Origin: Paragordius varius
Lineage: Eukaryota > Nematomorpha
Reading direction: 5' to 3'
DNA length: 64,000 bases
Assembly (NCBI GenBank): GCA_964247055.1
Contig: OZ176055.1
Coordinates: 8,928,001 to 8,992,000, forward strand
A program made the position numbers and the translations under genes. Below are positions 1 to 13,684 of this stretch, in pieces (the stretch's first letter is position 1; every line of letters starts with the position of its first letter). The notes under the pieces were generated by a model. It saw only the letters and a list, made by a program, of their open reading frames with translations. It was not told where the DNA came from and did no database searches.

Positions 1-227
1 ATTTAAACAGATACCTAAGGTATTCTATTAATGATCAATAGCATTTGAATTTTACCAAAAAACTCAAAAATGCTTTCAAGCAGAGACAACACATTTAATT
101 ATGAAAATAGTTTTTGGTTGGGCCCAGCATCCACCAGTGATTAGGATTATATATGTTAATGCTATTATCTATAACGTTGAGTAAAAGGAGCCGCAATTAT
201 TTTTTCTGGTATCAGATAACTTTTCTA

Positions 228-763
228 TTAACACTTGGATACAACACATTCATTTTAGTCATTCGATTCAAAGTGAGACAGTTAAATACCCCAGGCCTGT
301 TTAAAATTAAATTCATTTAAAAATATGGAAGAAATCGCAACCATGGCATAATTTTGCACTTATATAACATTAATAAACCGAATTATATAAATTTTATTCA
401 AAAATACTTGATATTACTTAAGCTAAAACCGAACAAGTTATTTACTCAACGTGACATGTGTGCAATAAATTGAAAAATAATACAAAATAAACCGTTCTAA
501 AATCTTTAATTTTAACCTTAGAATTAAATTAAGACAATATTTGCAAAAAAATTTGTAAAATAAAATGGCGTCGAAGGAGTTTGACCTGTTGGAACTTTTT
601 TTCAAACAAACTTCATTGTGATATTTTGTTATATTTATATAATTTTTATTATGATAGGAGCCTAAATTTAAATTGGGATCGTTTCATTCAGTAATTTTTT
701 AAAAATCTTAACTCAAATTTAGTCTGGGGTATTGAGATACCCCAAATCGAGTCGAAGTGTTAA
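228..763 (-). mobile_element. MITE family M1, copy 1
   Basis: Non-coding element of about 536 bp. It is bounded by inverted TTAACACTT / AAGTGTTAA ends, with CCCC-containing subterminal blocks (near 'TCTGGGGTAT' and 'ACCCCAGGCC'). It matches, in opposite orientation, the copies at 985, 47416 and 49099, so it is a dispersed repeat. It carries no ORF and is probably moved by a transposase encoded elsewhere. Confidence 0.75.
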
Positions 764-984
764 AATAGATAAATTTTTGAAGATCCGAATGATTATACAT
801 ATTTTTTTAAAGCATTAATTTTTTATAAATACACCGGATATAAACTACTTTAAAATATTATAATACCACTTTACATTTCCATTCCACAGAATATCACATC
901 AGTATTCTGATTATTATTTTTGATTTCTCATTTATAAATGAATATATATTGTGCCATCAATTATCATATCTGATATCATTCTTA

Positions 985-1559
985 TTAACACTTCGATTCA
1001 AATTGTATCTAAATACCCCAGACTAAATTTAAATTAATATTTTTAAAAACTATTAAAGGAAACGGTCCCAATTTAAATTTATGCCTCTCCTAATAAAAAT
1101 TATATAAATGTGCTAAAATATCTTAATAAAATTTTGTTTTGAAAAAAAAAGTTCCATGTCAAACTACTTCTATGCCGTTATTTAACGAAATTTTTGTAAA
1201 ATATCGTCTTCATTTAGTTTTAAGGGTAAAATTAATGCTAATTTATTTAAATTACATCTAACACTGATAATAGAAAAAGCGGTGTTTTTTGTATTTATTT
1301 TCAATTTAATTATTGCCCATATGTTACGTTGACTAAATTTTTACCTTTCAGTTTTAGCTTAAAATAAGCATTATTAAGAAGTATTTTTGAATAAACTTTT
1401 TTGTATATTTCGGTTTATTAATATATAAGTGCAAAATTTCGCCATGATTTCGATTCTACCCATATTTTTAAAAAATTCAAGTTTAAACAGGCCAGGGGTA
1501 TATAACTACCCCAATTTTAATCGAAGGACCAAAATGAATGTGTTGTATCCAAGTGTTAA
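985..1559 (+). mobile_element. MITE family M1, copy 2
   Basis: About 575 bp, opening TTAACACTTCGATTC and closing CCAAGTGTTAA. It is the same family as copy 1 but inverted, and the two lie 221 bp apart. No coding capacity was seen. Confidence 0.75.
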
Positions 1560-2577
1560 TGAGGAGTTATATTGGCCCGAAAATACATAATAATTTATTT
1601 TTAGGGTGAATTTGAAGTGTAAATAGTATATTAAATTCGTTCAAACATTGCATTTTTTATATAAATTAAGTTAGGTTATATAGTGGTAATTATTAGCACC
1701 AAAGGCAAATTTTGAATAAATTTAGCACATGCATCAAAATTCAACAGAGAAAAATTTTTTATATTATTAATATAAGTAATAACTTTAAAAGCTACCGTGT
1801 TTCATCATGAAATATTACTAAAACACCTCTAATAATTATGTTTAGCCGATAAATGCATAAATTTATGCAAAAACTTAGGTAACAATTTTCGCAAATAATA
1901 GGTACATAACTTAATTAACAAAGTTGTCACTAATTATATAAAATTAAGCAATATGTGGTTTCTTTATAAAAATACTTTACAGTTATGGAAAATAGTGGCA
2001 TAAATGTCTCTTCACTATCACGGTTCCCGAAAAGAAAGAGCTTGTGAAATATTGGCAAGAATTTTCCATGGTTAAATAGGTTTAATGTTAAGCATTGTCC
2101 ATATTTAGTGATATGATAAAGAGGTCCCCAAACAAGCCTAGAAAATCCATAAAGATAATAGTGTGCGAATCGTTTTGTTAGCAACTAGAGATTTAAAATA
2201 AATGCATTTATAAGAAATTTAATTAAATTTATTGTTTTATATTACGGGTTCATAAAAGGTTTCCAGATCGTATCAATTTCATTTTTTAGCCATTCCATTC
2301 TACTTTATTAGCAAATACAAATCTTTTTCCACATAAATATTAACATCAACTATGTTGGGTCAGGGATCCTTGTTTAATAGGAGTATCGCACAGCCAAATT
2401 TGTAATATTACTCCCTGTTTTGTTGAAGTGAATACTAAAAACATTAAACTTGGAAATTATTATTTATAATTCTAATCCCGATAGTTTAAAATAATACTTT
2501 TAAATGAGTTAACAACGAACCCTAAAACTAACAACATCAAACGTGGTTTAAAACTAACCAATGAAATTTTTTCCTTA
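1560..2577. other. AT-rich intergenic DNA, nothing recognised
   Basis: I see no conserved protein, RNA gene or clear repeat here. An 84-codon open stretch on the minus strand (1930-2184) has no recognisable domain and no splice context, so I did not call it. Confidence 0.5.
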
Positions 2578-2769
2578 CTTCCTACAGCCAACAATCGTAG
2601 GAATAAATCCACTTTTAGAGGGAACCAATAAACGATGCATTAAGTGTTTCCAATCTTAATGCTCATTCCTGGGCTTCCTACAGCCAACAATCGTAGGAAT
2701 AAATCCACTTTTAGGGGGAACCAATAAACGATGCATTAAGTGTTTTCAATCTTAATGCTCATTCCTGGG
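2578..2769. repeat. 96-bp direct tandem duplication (2 copies)
   Basis: The block starting CTTCCTACAGCCAAC occurs at 2578-2673 and again at 2674-2769 with only a couple of mismatches. Each copy contains a small CCTAC...GTAGG inverted pair. No coding signal was seen. Confidence 0.85.
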
Positions 2770-3189
2770 ATAAAATATCTTGTGAATCAATTTAATTATA
2801 AACCATCTTAATGTTGGAAAAGATTAAAAATGACTTTTGCACACTTCTAAATTGATATATATTAAAAGGGTATTGCCTATTTTAATAAACTAAATTATGA
2901 GTAGATACGATTAAATTAAATGGAGATCCAAAACAACTTAATTTAATTATTGGGCTAACTCTTGACATCTGACAATTTTCAAACGAAAGATTATTTAATT
3001 ACCTCATTAACAACTATATTTCACATGTTTTTATAATGTATTTTAGGTAAATGGCTATTTTACATTTTCATAAGTTCATCTTTTAAAATAATTTCCACCT
3101 CAGTTTGTTAGATAAAACCTTTTATCATACTAAACAAAGAACACAGGTGTCACCTGACCCATGGTTTTAAAATAATAAATTGTGATTTA

Positions 3190-3840
3190 ATGGAAAAGCG
3201 TGGGCGTTTTGATAGATCACACAACCGAAAGACGCTTAATTACAAGAATGAGATGTCGACCCAATTCAAACTAATTGGCAGAAGCTCAAGTATGACAAAA
3301 AATATCAAACTACGAGCAACGGAACAGATCAATAAGATCGGTAAATGGGTTTCAGACAATTTGAAAGAACGTTTCGAAAATCGCAAAAGGACATGTGAAA
3401 GCCTACAATTTTATTAATCCAAGGCGGAAAAATCGTGCTTCCAAGCCGATAACACCAATGCCAAATCGCTTTGACAAATACTATGTTTTGTGTTTAATGA
3501 GACTAGAGCGATATTGTATCATTAACTTTAGAAGTCTGGGGAAACCGATATAACGCTATTACCAACAAATGATTAATTTAAACCATGCATTAATCGAACG
3601 ACCGGAATGGACCACACAAAGACACCTTAAAACCGTTTCGATGTGGTCATTTGCATCGACTAAACTCTCCATATATGGCGCCATCTGATTAATACAACAA
3701 GCGGAATAAGGCACACACTTGCAGATCAGATCTTCGATGATTTCGAATACGCTGGAAAATGGTTTGACGAATTTGCTGCAAAAGCCAAACAGTTTGGCAC
3801 TTCAAATTAACTAAGAGATGGGTTGTGTAGAAGCCAATTC
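3190..3840. other. Unrecognised coding-looking patch
   Basis: This stretch is visibly richer in G+C than its surroundings. It is open for 75 codons on the plus strand (3190-3417, many Lys/Arg, beginning MEKRGRFDRS), and a roughly 80-codon open stretch lies on the minus strand at 3550-3800. I recognise no family on either strand. It may be a decayed gene or an unidentified mobile element. It lies about 0.9 kb upstream of STAT with no evident splice link to it. Confidence 0.3.
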
Positions 3841-4584
3841 ACAATATTTGGATGATAAATAATTGATTTCCTTTTAAAATTACTTGTTTTTTAAAAATCG
3901 TTATAAACCTAGGACTACACCTGATAAATTAATGAATGCTAGGGAAGGATTTCTTAAAGTGTGTTTTCAATAAAAATTTTAGGGGCTATGAAATATGAAT
4001 TGAATAAAAGGAAAGTTTAACTGTATCTTTATTATATAAGGAAAGTTACAATAGATTGTTTATCTGCAGCGAGATAAAACTTATGTCGCACAAGATGAAA
4101 TTTTTGAAGTAAAAAAACAAAAATTGATGATTTGGAGGAAATTAATTGAGTTTTATGCCAGGAATGTCAGCTATCTACCCTATATGTGCGACTAAATTAA
4201 TGATTTAATAACAAAACAAGAAGAATAGAGTTGCAATAGTTTTACATGAAATATAAATAGGGTTTGACCGGGATTGAAGGGAAACTATTTGATGGACTCA
4301 CCATCATAAGGAAAGTTACATAATTTATCAATTATAGAAACTCCACATCAGTATTAAAACTCTCCGGGGAATATTAAATCTTTTGAAATCGAGGATGACA
4401 TCCACCAATAATTATCGCTTAGCCTACCATTATTCATCAAATGCATGGCTTATCAAAATTGTCCCTTATTAATAAAAACTTTAATTTGATTTTTTAACCA
4501 TCATAACTTTAAAATAAGCCAAGGATATAGTAAGCTCTCAAGACCTGATACTTTAGTTTACCAATAATCAGAGCAACTGTCTTA

Positions 4585-4616
<32 letters not shown>

Positions 4617-4746
4617 CTGGTATTAATTTTTAAGAGCTTAACATCTTAAAATGAACTATGAAGCCAATGTTAAAAATTAAAGCACATTATAAACCATGAA
4701 ACATCATGCCTAATCACCGCTACATTAAATCATATTTTGTGCGGTA
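3841..4746. other. Intergenic DNA upstream of STAT
   Basis: AT-rich sequence with a (TA)n run at about 4585-4608. It presumably contains the STAT promoter and 5' UTR. I see no core promoter motif I would defend. Confidence 0.4.
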
Positions 4747-5692
4747 ATGGCCCTGTGGCTTAAGGTTTTGGAGATACAGGGAGAGGCTGTTAAACAAATA
4801 CCGATATACAGTAACACTTTCCCCTTTGAAGTAAGGCATTGTCTTGCAAATTGGATCGAAGAACAATCTTGGTTTGATTTAACATTAATTTATAAGGGAA
4901 TCTATTAACCCTAACAATTCCCAACATATGATATATGCCCAAAATTTACTTCAATTGTTTCAACAAGAAATTAGTAATACAGTTGCGGATATGGCAAACA
5001 AGGGCTTACATTTTATGCCCTTAACTTATCGTCTAACATCAGCCGCTAAAATATTTCAAGTAAAGTTGCATAGCTAAAATCAAATATAGGAACTTTATGG
5101 TGACAACCCTTTAGAATTTGTTAGGACCGTTCAAAATTGTTTGCAGATGGAAAAAAATTTAATTTACGAAAGCGAAAAGGTTTTTTTGCTATCATTATAT
5201 TTAGGTTGGTTTTCTCGGGGATATCATGGAAAATGATGCATCTGTCTACAGGCCCAATTTCGATATTCTCCGTCATCTGACATATGTAAGATTTGTTTTA
5301 ATTTTTTCTTACCAGGAAGCAGACAAATTGATTGAAATAGTCCATCAAGAACAAGAATCATTTATATTAAGTAGTCAAGAATACAAAAAAATAACTGGTA
5401 AATTTCTCTTTTTGTAAAAAATTCTTTTTGTAAAAATATATTTATTTTGACCGGATAATTAAAAATAACCGGTGTGACCGTTTCTATGCAATAAATTTAT
5501 CACAAACGCAAAATATGTTTGCTAAAAAATAAAACCATCAATTAAATTGGTTTTAATTTGATAATTTTAATTTTTTTTTCAATAATATTTAAGATTTATT
5601 TTAAGGCTATAAAATTTATAATTAATTTCCAATTATATTATATATAAGTTTTTGCCATATACATTTACCTATACTAAATGAATATTAATTTT

Positions 5693-5727
<35 letters not shown>

Positions 5728-8700
5728 CTCAATTAAAACATTATGCAAATACATACAATGTTGAAACCTCTTCAATGACCCCACAACCTCCTAACATAAT
5801 TGATCATAATAATAATGATATTAGTGCGTATTCCAATCCAGCCGTAGAATTTTCTAAAATACGACACGAAAAAGACGTCTTATTGGGTTTACTCAACTCC
5901 AAAAACATGGAAATTAAACGACAAAGAATGGTATATTACAGTCATAAAATAAGATTATAATGATAAAACGTAAAATTTAGAAACAGATATTACTTTAAGA
6001 AAGTTAAGTTTTTTCTTCCTTGATTTTATGTATAAAATAAATAACAGTTGGAAATTAGTATAGGTGAGTGTGTTTACCTCTCTATTCCTTATTTCAGAAC
6101 CCTAAACATTTAATTTTATGCAAAGTTTATCTTTATGAAAAGTTTGTCCTTTAAATTTACGTCTTGTCTTTGCATAATAGTAATTTTACTGTAAAATTAA
6201 ATTTTTTGATTTAAAAAACGTTTTATCCACAATATATATAATATATTAGAAACTTTTGGAAATACTGTCTCAAACTCAAAACTCCCTGAAAGAATTACTT
6301 TATAACATTGTGAATGAGGATTTATTGAAATGGAAAATACAGCAAAAGTTGGCTGGAAACGGTGTGCCACACCACGATAACTTGAATAAAACACAAAAAT
6401 GGTATATATTTGACTTTTTTTTTCTAATTGTTTTTTACGAAAAAAGGGATTACAATTAAATTTATCTTTACAAGCGGACGATGTTTAATACTCATTTTTA
6501 TTTCTCACCATCAAACTTTACATCTTTTTCCTGCATCTTAATAATAAGTTTAAAAGGGCGTAAAACTGTTTTTTAGGTTTATTGCTAAAAAAATATAGAA
6601 ATGTTTCAAAAAGGCTTTCGGATTTTTTCCTAAAACTATTTTTTTGCATTTTTATGTGGCCAAAAAATAGCTGCTAATATCTTAGGATTAAATTATAACT
6701 TTAATTTTTTTGCATTTTAAGAGGTCTAGGGTGCAAAAAAAAATTTTTTTATAAAAAATACTTTTAGGTTTGAACAGGTGGCTGACAATGCCTGGAAAAA
6801 TAGGAAACAAATTAAACGTTTTTACAATTTCCAAAGTCAAATCAATTTACCCGAACAGGAAGAATTTTTGTCAAAACTCAATGCCAACAATAATCACATT
6901 ATAATTTCATTGGTTTATGAGTAAGTTTTTATATTACCTTACCATTTACAGTACAAATTTACTCTTAAACAATAATTTATCCTCGAACAATTCAAATTTA
7001 TTTTAAAACAAATTAAGTGTGTTTTTAAGATTAAAAATTACTAATATTTTTTTATTATTTTTTTTAAAAATTAAATAATAATGAAAAAATAATAAACTAT
7101 GCCATTAAAATATGTTTCATATTAATTATGAGTTATATTAGACCGAAAACACCTAATTTGAATTAAAATTGTTCAGCGGTGAATTTGAATAAATATTATA
7201 TAAAATTTGTAATTCTAAAGAAAAAAACCAAAAGACAAATATATCTAGGAAAAAGTAGTTACTTTAGACACTAAATTTTTGATATAACGTTTCGTTTTGG
7301 GTAGCTGTAAAATAGGGAATAAAAGTGTAAACTGGTAATAACCTCTAAAATTTATACAATTTGAAAAATTAGGGTTTACAAAAATGTATGGTTGTTTTTA
7401 TCAAAAATTTTCAGTTGACTTTCTATTTAATTTTCGTTTATCATTATCTTGATTTAACAACTGATATTTTTGTACTTATTATTTTATAAATTATGATTCT
7501 ACTGTAAAACAGAGAAAAAAATCAAGGTATAAATGTATTTTTTTTTCAAAAATAATTGTTTTTTTATTTTTGTACATTTTATTTTTATATAATCATTATT
7601 TAGTTCATTCATAATTGAAAAACAACCTCCACAAGTCCTTAAAACTAATACGCGATTCACATCATCCGTTCGTTTATTAGTTGGGACTAAGCTAAATTTA
7701 CATATGACAGCCCCTGAAGTTCAGACTTTTATCATAAGGTTTTACTCTAAAAAACTTGGTTATTTTAGTTGATTTTTTATAAAATTGTTGTTATAGAAAA
7801 TTTATATATTCTTTGGGAGTTTTTTTTAATTTTGTTATAAAATTTTGTATATGGTAATAAGTTCATGATTTAAATTAAAATCTTATTTTCAAAAGGTTAA
7901 AATATGGCTAAATACAGCTTTATTTTCTTTAGAAAAACGGTTTTTTAACATTGTCTTGTTTTTGAAAATGTTTAATAGCTAACATTTTGGTAGTTGTTAC
8001 TTCGATTGGTTGATCATATAAAAACTTATATTAATCAATTAAAAAATGGTCAAAATGTTTTTATTTAGGTGTTAAATGTTGGCAAAAATTGTTAGATTAT
8101 TTAAGTAATATGCCAAAATTGTGTGATCTATACATTAAATTTAATCAAATTTTTAACTTTATTTAGTCTAGAATTCAATTCATTTAACAAATTTTTATAT
8201 TTTTTTTTATGAATTCTGAAGCGAAACACAGGCATCCCACCTACATAACGAAAAAGAAAAAGCTAAAATAGCCATTGAAAACATTAAAAGTATTGTAAGT
8301 GGGGAGATATTAAATCATCACGGTGTTATGGAGTATGACCCTTCGCTTGATATATTGAGCGTTAATTTTAAAAATATGGTAAAAATTTTATGTAATTTTT
8401 TACAAAAGTTTTAGGAATAAAGAAAGAAAATTTTTTAATTTTACAGTGAAATTTACTGGAAATTTACGGGATAAAAAGTTTTTTTTATAAAGAAATTCAT
8501 ATTTTTGTTTTCACTTTATTCATATATATTATAAACGACTTTTCTTAAAAATAACTTACTTTTCAATTAATTTTTAGTATATATCAATTTTTTTTAAAAA
8601 CGCAAAAAAAGTTACATAAAAATAATTTTTTCTACTAATATATGTTTTTAACAATATTTTAAATTTATTTCGGTAACTAAATCATTTTTTTATCTATAAC

Positions 8701-11700
8701 ATTTTTATCATGTAATAATTTTTCAAATTTGCGATTTTAGCAATTAAAAAAAATTAAACGACAAGAAAAACGTAGTACAGAAACCGTGGCTGAAGAAAAA
8801 TTTTGCCTTCTATATAAATCCTCGTTTAAAATAGCCGGGGGCGATTTAACTTTCAATGTTTGGGTAAATAATTTTATTATTTCAGTAATGAGAGTCAATC
8901 AAATTTTGGTTAAAATGGTCTTTTAGCATAGAGAAAATAACATTAAAGAAAGCAGTAGAAATTAATTAAAAGATAAATAAATATTTTTTTCCCATAGAAA
9001 TATTGTCATTATACCCTTGGTTTTTACAACTATATATATTATGTGTTATACTTATTTATCATTTTTTATCGATTTAAATGACCTTTTCAACCAATAATTT
9101 TTCTTTCAACCAATAATATTTTTATAATTACAATTTTGGAATTTCTTTTAAAAAATTTAAATTCATATTCTTTTGAATTTTTCTTTTTATAGACCCTTTC
9201 TCTACCAGTAGTTGTTATAGTACATGGGAATCAAGAAGCAAATGCATGGGCCTCCATACTATGGGATAATGCTTTTTCTGATTTTGTATTTTACATTCAT
9301 TTATATTTTTTTATTATTTTTTTGAATTCAAAAAACCAAGGTTTTTTAAGGCAATATTGAGTAGATATTGTATATATCATAAAACTGTAATTTGATCCAT
9401 TAAAAGCTATAAATATTTATACGGGTTATTCCCTTTTGTAGGGTTCAAACACGTTACTTTTTACTTTAATGTAATGTTTGTTGTAGAAAATAAACGAATA
9501 AATATAGTTGAACCTCTTTAATTATATGTGTAAAAATAGAAAGTTTTACTTGATTTTTTAATAGAGATTATTTATTAGATTTATATTTTCCATTTTAAGA
9601 TGTTATCGCTTACATAAAATGCATACATGTCTAGTTTATTAAACTGATTATTTAGTCGATTGTTGCATGTTTTTGCAGTGCAAATATAAAATGTTTCGGA
9701 AGTTTGACCTTATATTTTTTGAGTTTTGACAAATAATAAGTCATTATATATCATAAATTTAGTGGATTTGCCATATTGTTGCATTGTACGTTTTATCATA
9801 AAAGATTTTATTATTTCAGTCTGTTTTTTCCCCCCATAAAAACCAACAAAACTGGAGTTTGTTCTTTATTAAAATATATATCTAATAAATAAACAATATA
9901 TACTTTTTATTTAAAAAATTATATATATATATATAGCGAGATATTAGTTTATAATAATTTTTTTTTTATTCAATTTATTTTTTATAAATTTTTATAATTT
10001 TCACTTATATAGCATCGAGAACCTTTTAAAGTTTGGTCCGAAGTCCCGTGGATTAAAATGGCGGAAATGTTGAATTACAAATTTCAATCTATGGTTGGTC
10101 TTGGGTTAACTGCACAAAATATTCAATATTTAAAATCTAAAATTATGAGTAATTATTTTTTAAAGTTTTTTTGACAATTATTTTTTATATTATAATTTTT
10201 TATAAAGACAAAACTTCATAAACTTGAAGAAAAATAATTTTTCGTAAAAAGGCAGCCTTACTTTTTGAATCTTTTTTCAATTATTGTTTTTGGTTGCCAG
10301 AATAAAACATTAATTCTCAATTTTAAATTCGCAATCATAATTATTTAGTTTGTTAAAAAGATATCAAGGGTGCAAAAAGTATGGCAGTTTTTAACAAAAT
10401 TTTTGGTTTAGATCTCTTGTCCTTAACATTTTAATTTTTTTACTGTAATACGTTTTTTGTAAATAGTATTAATTCCCTTAACTTTTGTTTTAGGTGTAGT
10501 GAATTCCCAAGACAGTGAAAATATAACCATGTCCCAATTCAATAAAGTATATATTCTATTCTTTTTTACCGTTATTTTTTTAGAGAATTTTTGGTTTTAT
10601 AATACACTATAAAAATTACGTTTATTCAAACAAAACATAAATACTAAATGTGACAAATTTATATTTTTTAGTATATAAAAGCCGTATTTTGTTAACCTTG
10701 ATTTCATTTTATAAAATATATCGATGGAATATGGGTGTAATTTGGTTTCACACTGAATTCAATATATCTAAATTGTCTTATATCGGATTTATAAAAAATC
10801 AAGAATTATAATCTAATATTTGATATAATGATAGGTTATTTTACTTTTTAAGTTTTGTTATATAATATTTTACTGTAGTGAGATTACGAATATACTTAAT
10901 TTTTTATGGTATTAGGAACACCTTCAAAATCGACCATTTACATTTTGGCAATGGTTTTACTACATCTGTATATTGGTTAGGGATCATTTGAAAGCACATT
11001 GGATAGACCGGTATATTATAATTAAAAATGAAAAGATATTTTATGTTTTTATAAGAATTATTATAAAAAAACATTATTTTAAAGTGGACCCCAGTGTATG
11101 ATCCGATTGTGGTATTAAAACAGCATGGTAATCCGGCTTATGACCCTTTATATATATATGAATATATAAATTAAATTATTGAACAGATTTACAGTCATGT
11201 ATCCTTTATTTTATCAATTTTTTTTTCGTTAACTTGGTATAAATATTTGGTAAAGCATGGAAAAAAGAAGAGCTCTATGGTATTAACAATATCATATTCA
11301 TCAATCAAGTATAAGAAATACCACTGAGCTCTTGTATTTTCCATTCTTACCAAATATTTATACCCATTTAATGAAAAAATATTTTTTCATAAAATAAAGG
11401 ATACCTGATTGTAATAATTTTTTTTGGCATACTTAACGTTGAACGATTATGACTTTAAAATTAAGGCCTTTTTTGATATGGGAAGAGTGCATGATCACAA
11501 GATCTAATTATTTTTTAGCTGCTGTTTATTTAAAATAGCCTATTATGAGGGGGGAGATCTATCGAACATTTTAAAATAAATTTAATTACCAATTTTTGTT
11601 TTGCTATCTAGATCTATAATGGGATTTGTTAGTCGAACGGATGCACATGACATGTTAATGCGGAAATGTCGACACACTTTTCTCATCAGATTTAGTGATT

Positions 11701-13684
11701 CCGTTTTGGGTGGTGTAACTATTGCCTGGGTTGACGAGAATACAGCTTTGGGCCCAGGTAATTTTTGCTCGATTCAGGTTTTAACTGGTCCAAAAAACGG
11801 TCTTGAAACAATTATAAATTTTAAAATGGTGGCCTTTTAAAATGTTTTTGATTCCAAGCTCCTTCGTTGTTATCGGTTCTAAGACTGGTTTTCGATTATA
11901 ATTAGATTAAAGTGGTTTAAAACTGAAAATAATACGGTTGTGTTTAACATCTGGTTTTAAAATTTTGTTCGGTTATGTTATCAGCCCTGTTAATAGCCCT
12001 CTATTCTGCTATAACCATTTTTTACCTTGCTTTTTATTTTCAGTTTAATAATTTTAAGTATCCTAAATCCTGGTGCTCGTATATAAAAAGCTTGTTATAT
12101 ACAGTTTAGAGTCTCTTTTTTTCTTTTTTATTAAGGTAAAGACTTAAATTGTATCCGGACTTGTCAAGGCTTTAACACTCGCCTGCCTGCCCAGGGCTGA
12201 CATTGATGATGGAAAAATTGCGTAATTTGGGGTTCGTAGCACGCAGTGTAAGAGTGGCGCCCTACCTGATATATAATTGATTAAAACATTTATAGTATTA
12301 AACCTTTTTTGAAAATTTTCCAGCTAATTACACAATATAACATTTTTTCTTGCATCTGAATATAGATAAGGTTGATGTTTGGAATTTACGGCCTTTCACC
12401 TCAAAAGATTTTGCTATAAGATCCCTATCTGATCGAATAAAAGATTTGGATCATTTGCAATTTCTTTACCCTGATATACCAAAAGATACGGCATTTGGGA
12501 ACTATTATTCAGCATCGGAAGGTTTTTGTTTTTATTTAATGATATAAAAATAGACAAATAATTTTTATTTTTAAAGACAATCGTACTTTTTGAACAACTA
12601 AACTTTGGTTTACTCTCTCTCTCTTTATATATATATATATATAAATATATTACCTTTAAGTTATTATTGAAATATATATAATATAGTATATAATACAATT
12701 TGTCTTTCTATTCCATAGATTACAAGCTAAGACAATAAGTTTTAATCAATAAAAAAATTAAGGTCTAAAAAATATAATTGTCTTATAATTTTTACCCCTT
12801 TTCAATCATAATTTTTACTATATATGCCTAATGCAAGTATTATACTATCATAGGTGGACCTGCCATATTGAAGGATGGATATGTTGGAACCGTACTTATA
12901 ACCACAACTGCCTTACCTCTCGAGTAAATGACTTGTATTTTATTAGTTAAATTACCAAAAAAATATTAACTCGACCTCTTGTATAATAAAGTAAATTTAT
13001 TGATAAATTCATTCGATATTTTAGTAGGGTAATATAATTTGTATACAAAATGTTTAAATTATATACGATTATCATGATTAAATAAAACTTTATTGAAATA
13101 CTGATAATTGATATCAAAAATTTTATAGCAAATCAACCAATTTAATCCCATCTAGTCATCATCATGAGGTGGAAAATAATTCCCATAACAGTTCAACGGA
13201 AAAATCCTCACCCCCATCTTTCAATCAATCTATGAATGAAGAAATTAGGTGCCTAAATAATTATTATATACGCTTCTTTATCATCGGAATAAATTTTCTT
13301 TAAAAAGAAAAAACGTAAAAAATAATATTTTAAACATAACAAGTTATAACTCCAAAACTAAAAATTTTTTCCATAAAGGCAACCATATATATTTGAATTT
13401 GCTTTTATAATTATTTTGAGATGGGAAGGGAATAGTGATATGTTAGCTAACAACACATATACCCAGTTATATATTTTTTAAATTATTTATCCGTATATTT
13501 TTTATATATGTGCAAAAAATAATCTGTTTAATTAATTTTTTACTGTAGTAATGTTCCTTTTGAAGAACTGTGGAGTTCCGGTGGGGCTGACGATTTCTTA
13601 ACTAGCATAGAATCGGAAAGTTTGAATTTTTTGAATAATCCCAATTTGATGGATGATATTGATATTTGCACTTCAACCCATTAA
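4747..13684 (+). CDS. Stat: STAT5-type signal transducer and activator of transcription
   Basis: This is a latent cytoplasmic transcription factor of the JAK-STAT pathway. Once tyrosine-phosphorylated it dimerises through SH2-phosphotyrosine contacts and binds DNA. Exons: 4747-4871, 4897-5059, 5090-5179, 5205-5285, 5316-5397, 5728-5930, 6250-6401, 6768-6920, 7604-7738, 8222-8378, 8741-8863, 9193-9285, 10013-10148, 10494-10546, 10916-11010, 11612-11757, 12366-12521, 12854-12923, 13129-13248, 13549-13684. The sum is 2469 nt, 822 aa, close to vertebrate STAT5. Domains in order: N-domain ([20 protein letters not shown]), coiled coil ([12 protein letters not shown]), DNA-binding domain from about residue 350 ([36 protein letters not shown]), linker (RPFTFWQWF) and SH2 (TFLIRFSDS, with Arg640 as the phosphotyrosine-binding residue). 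The activation tyrosine is Tyr724 in KDGYVGT, followed by a Ser/Asn-rich acidic tail. The first four introns are only 25-30 nt. The 5930 to 6250 join could hide a microexon. Confidence 0.93.
5694..5724. repeat. (TA)n microsatellite in STAT intron 5
   Basis: About 15 TA units run directly into the acceptor TTAG of the exon that starts at 5728. Confidence 0.9.
10180..10447. mobile_element. Degraded M2-type MITE in a STAT intron
   Basis: The left half has a GACAAAACTT...GGCAGCC block and the right half has the mirrored GGCAG...TTGTCC block. It ends AATTTTTTTACTG next to TA, like the better copies at 19.4, 20.7 and 61.3 kb. Boundaries are approximate. Confidence 0.45.
11191..11413. mobile_element. 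Fold-back MITE in a STAT intron
   Basis: Two arms of about 95 bp are inverted around a short centre. The left arm starts ACAGTCATGTATCC and the right arm ends GGATACCTGATTGT; GAGCTC occurs in both inner arms. One arm's sequence recurs at 24690-24800, so this is a dispersed element and not a private hairpin. Confidence 0.7.

Noticed and set aside
4897-5205. In-frame TAA/TAG codons in the STAT N-terminus, suggesting a reassigned genetic code or a dead gene
   Set aside because: Every stop lies in a 25-30-nt GT-AG segment whose removal restores the STAT alignment and phase. Normal stops end STAT, PRDM14 and the GDPD1-like gene.
5931-6249. A small extra STAT exon at about 5981
   Set aside because: It runs into a stop after five codons in the required phase, and direct joining 5930 to 6250 keeps frame. 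I noted the possibility but did not add it.
12160-12265. GC-rich patch in a STAT intron with GGTTCGTAGC, as a tRNA or tRNA-derived SINE
   Set aside because: I could not build a cloverleaf or a convincing A box, and there is no poly-A or target duplication.
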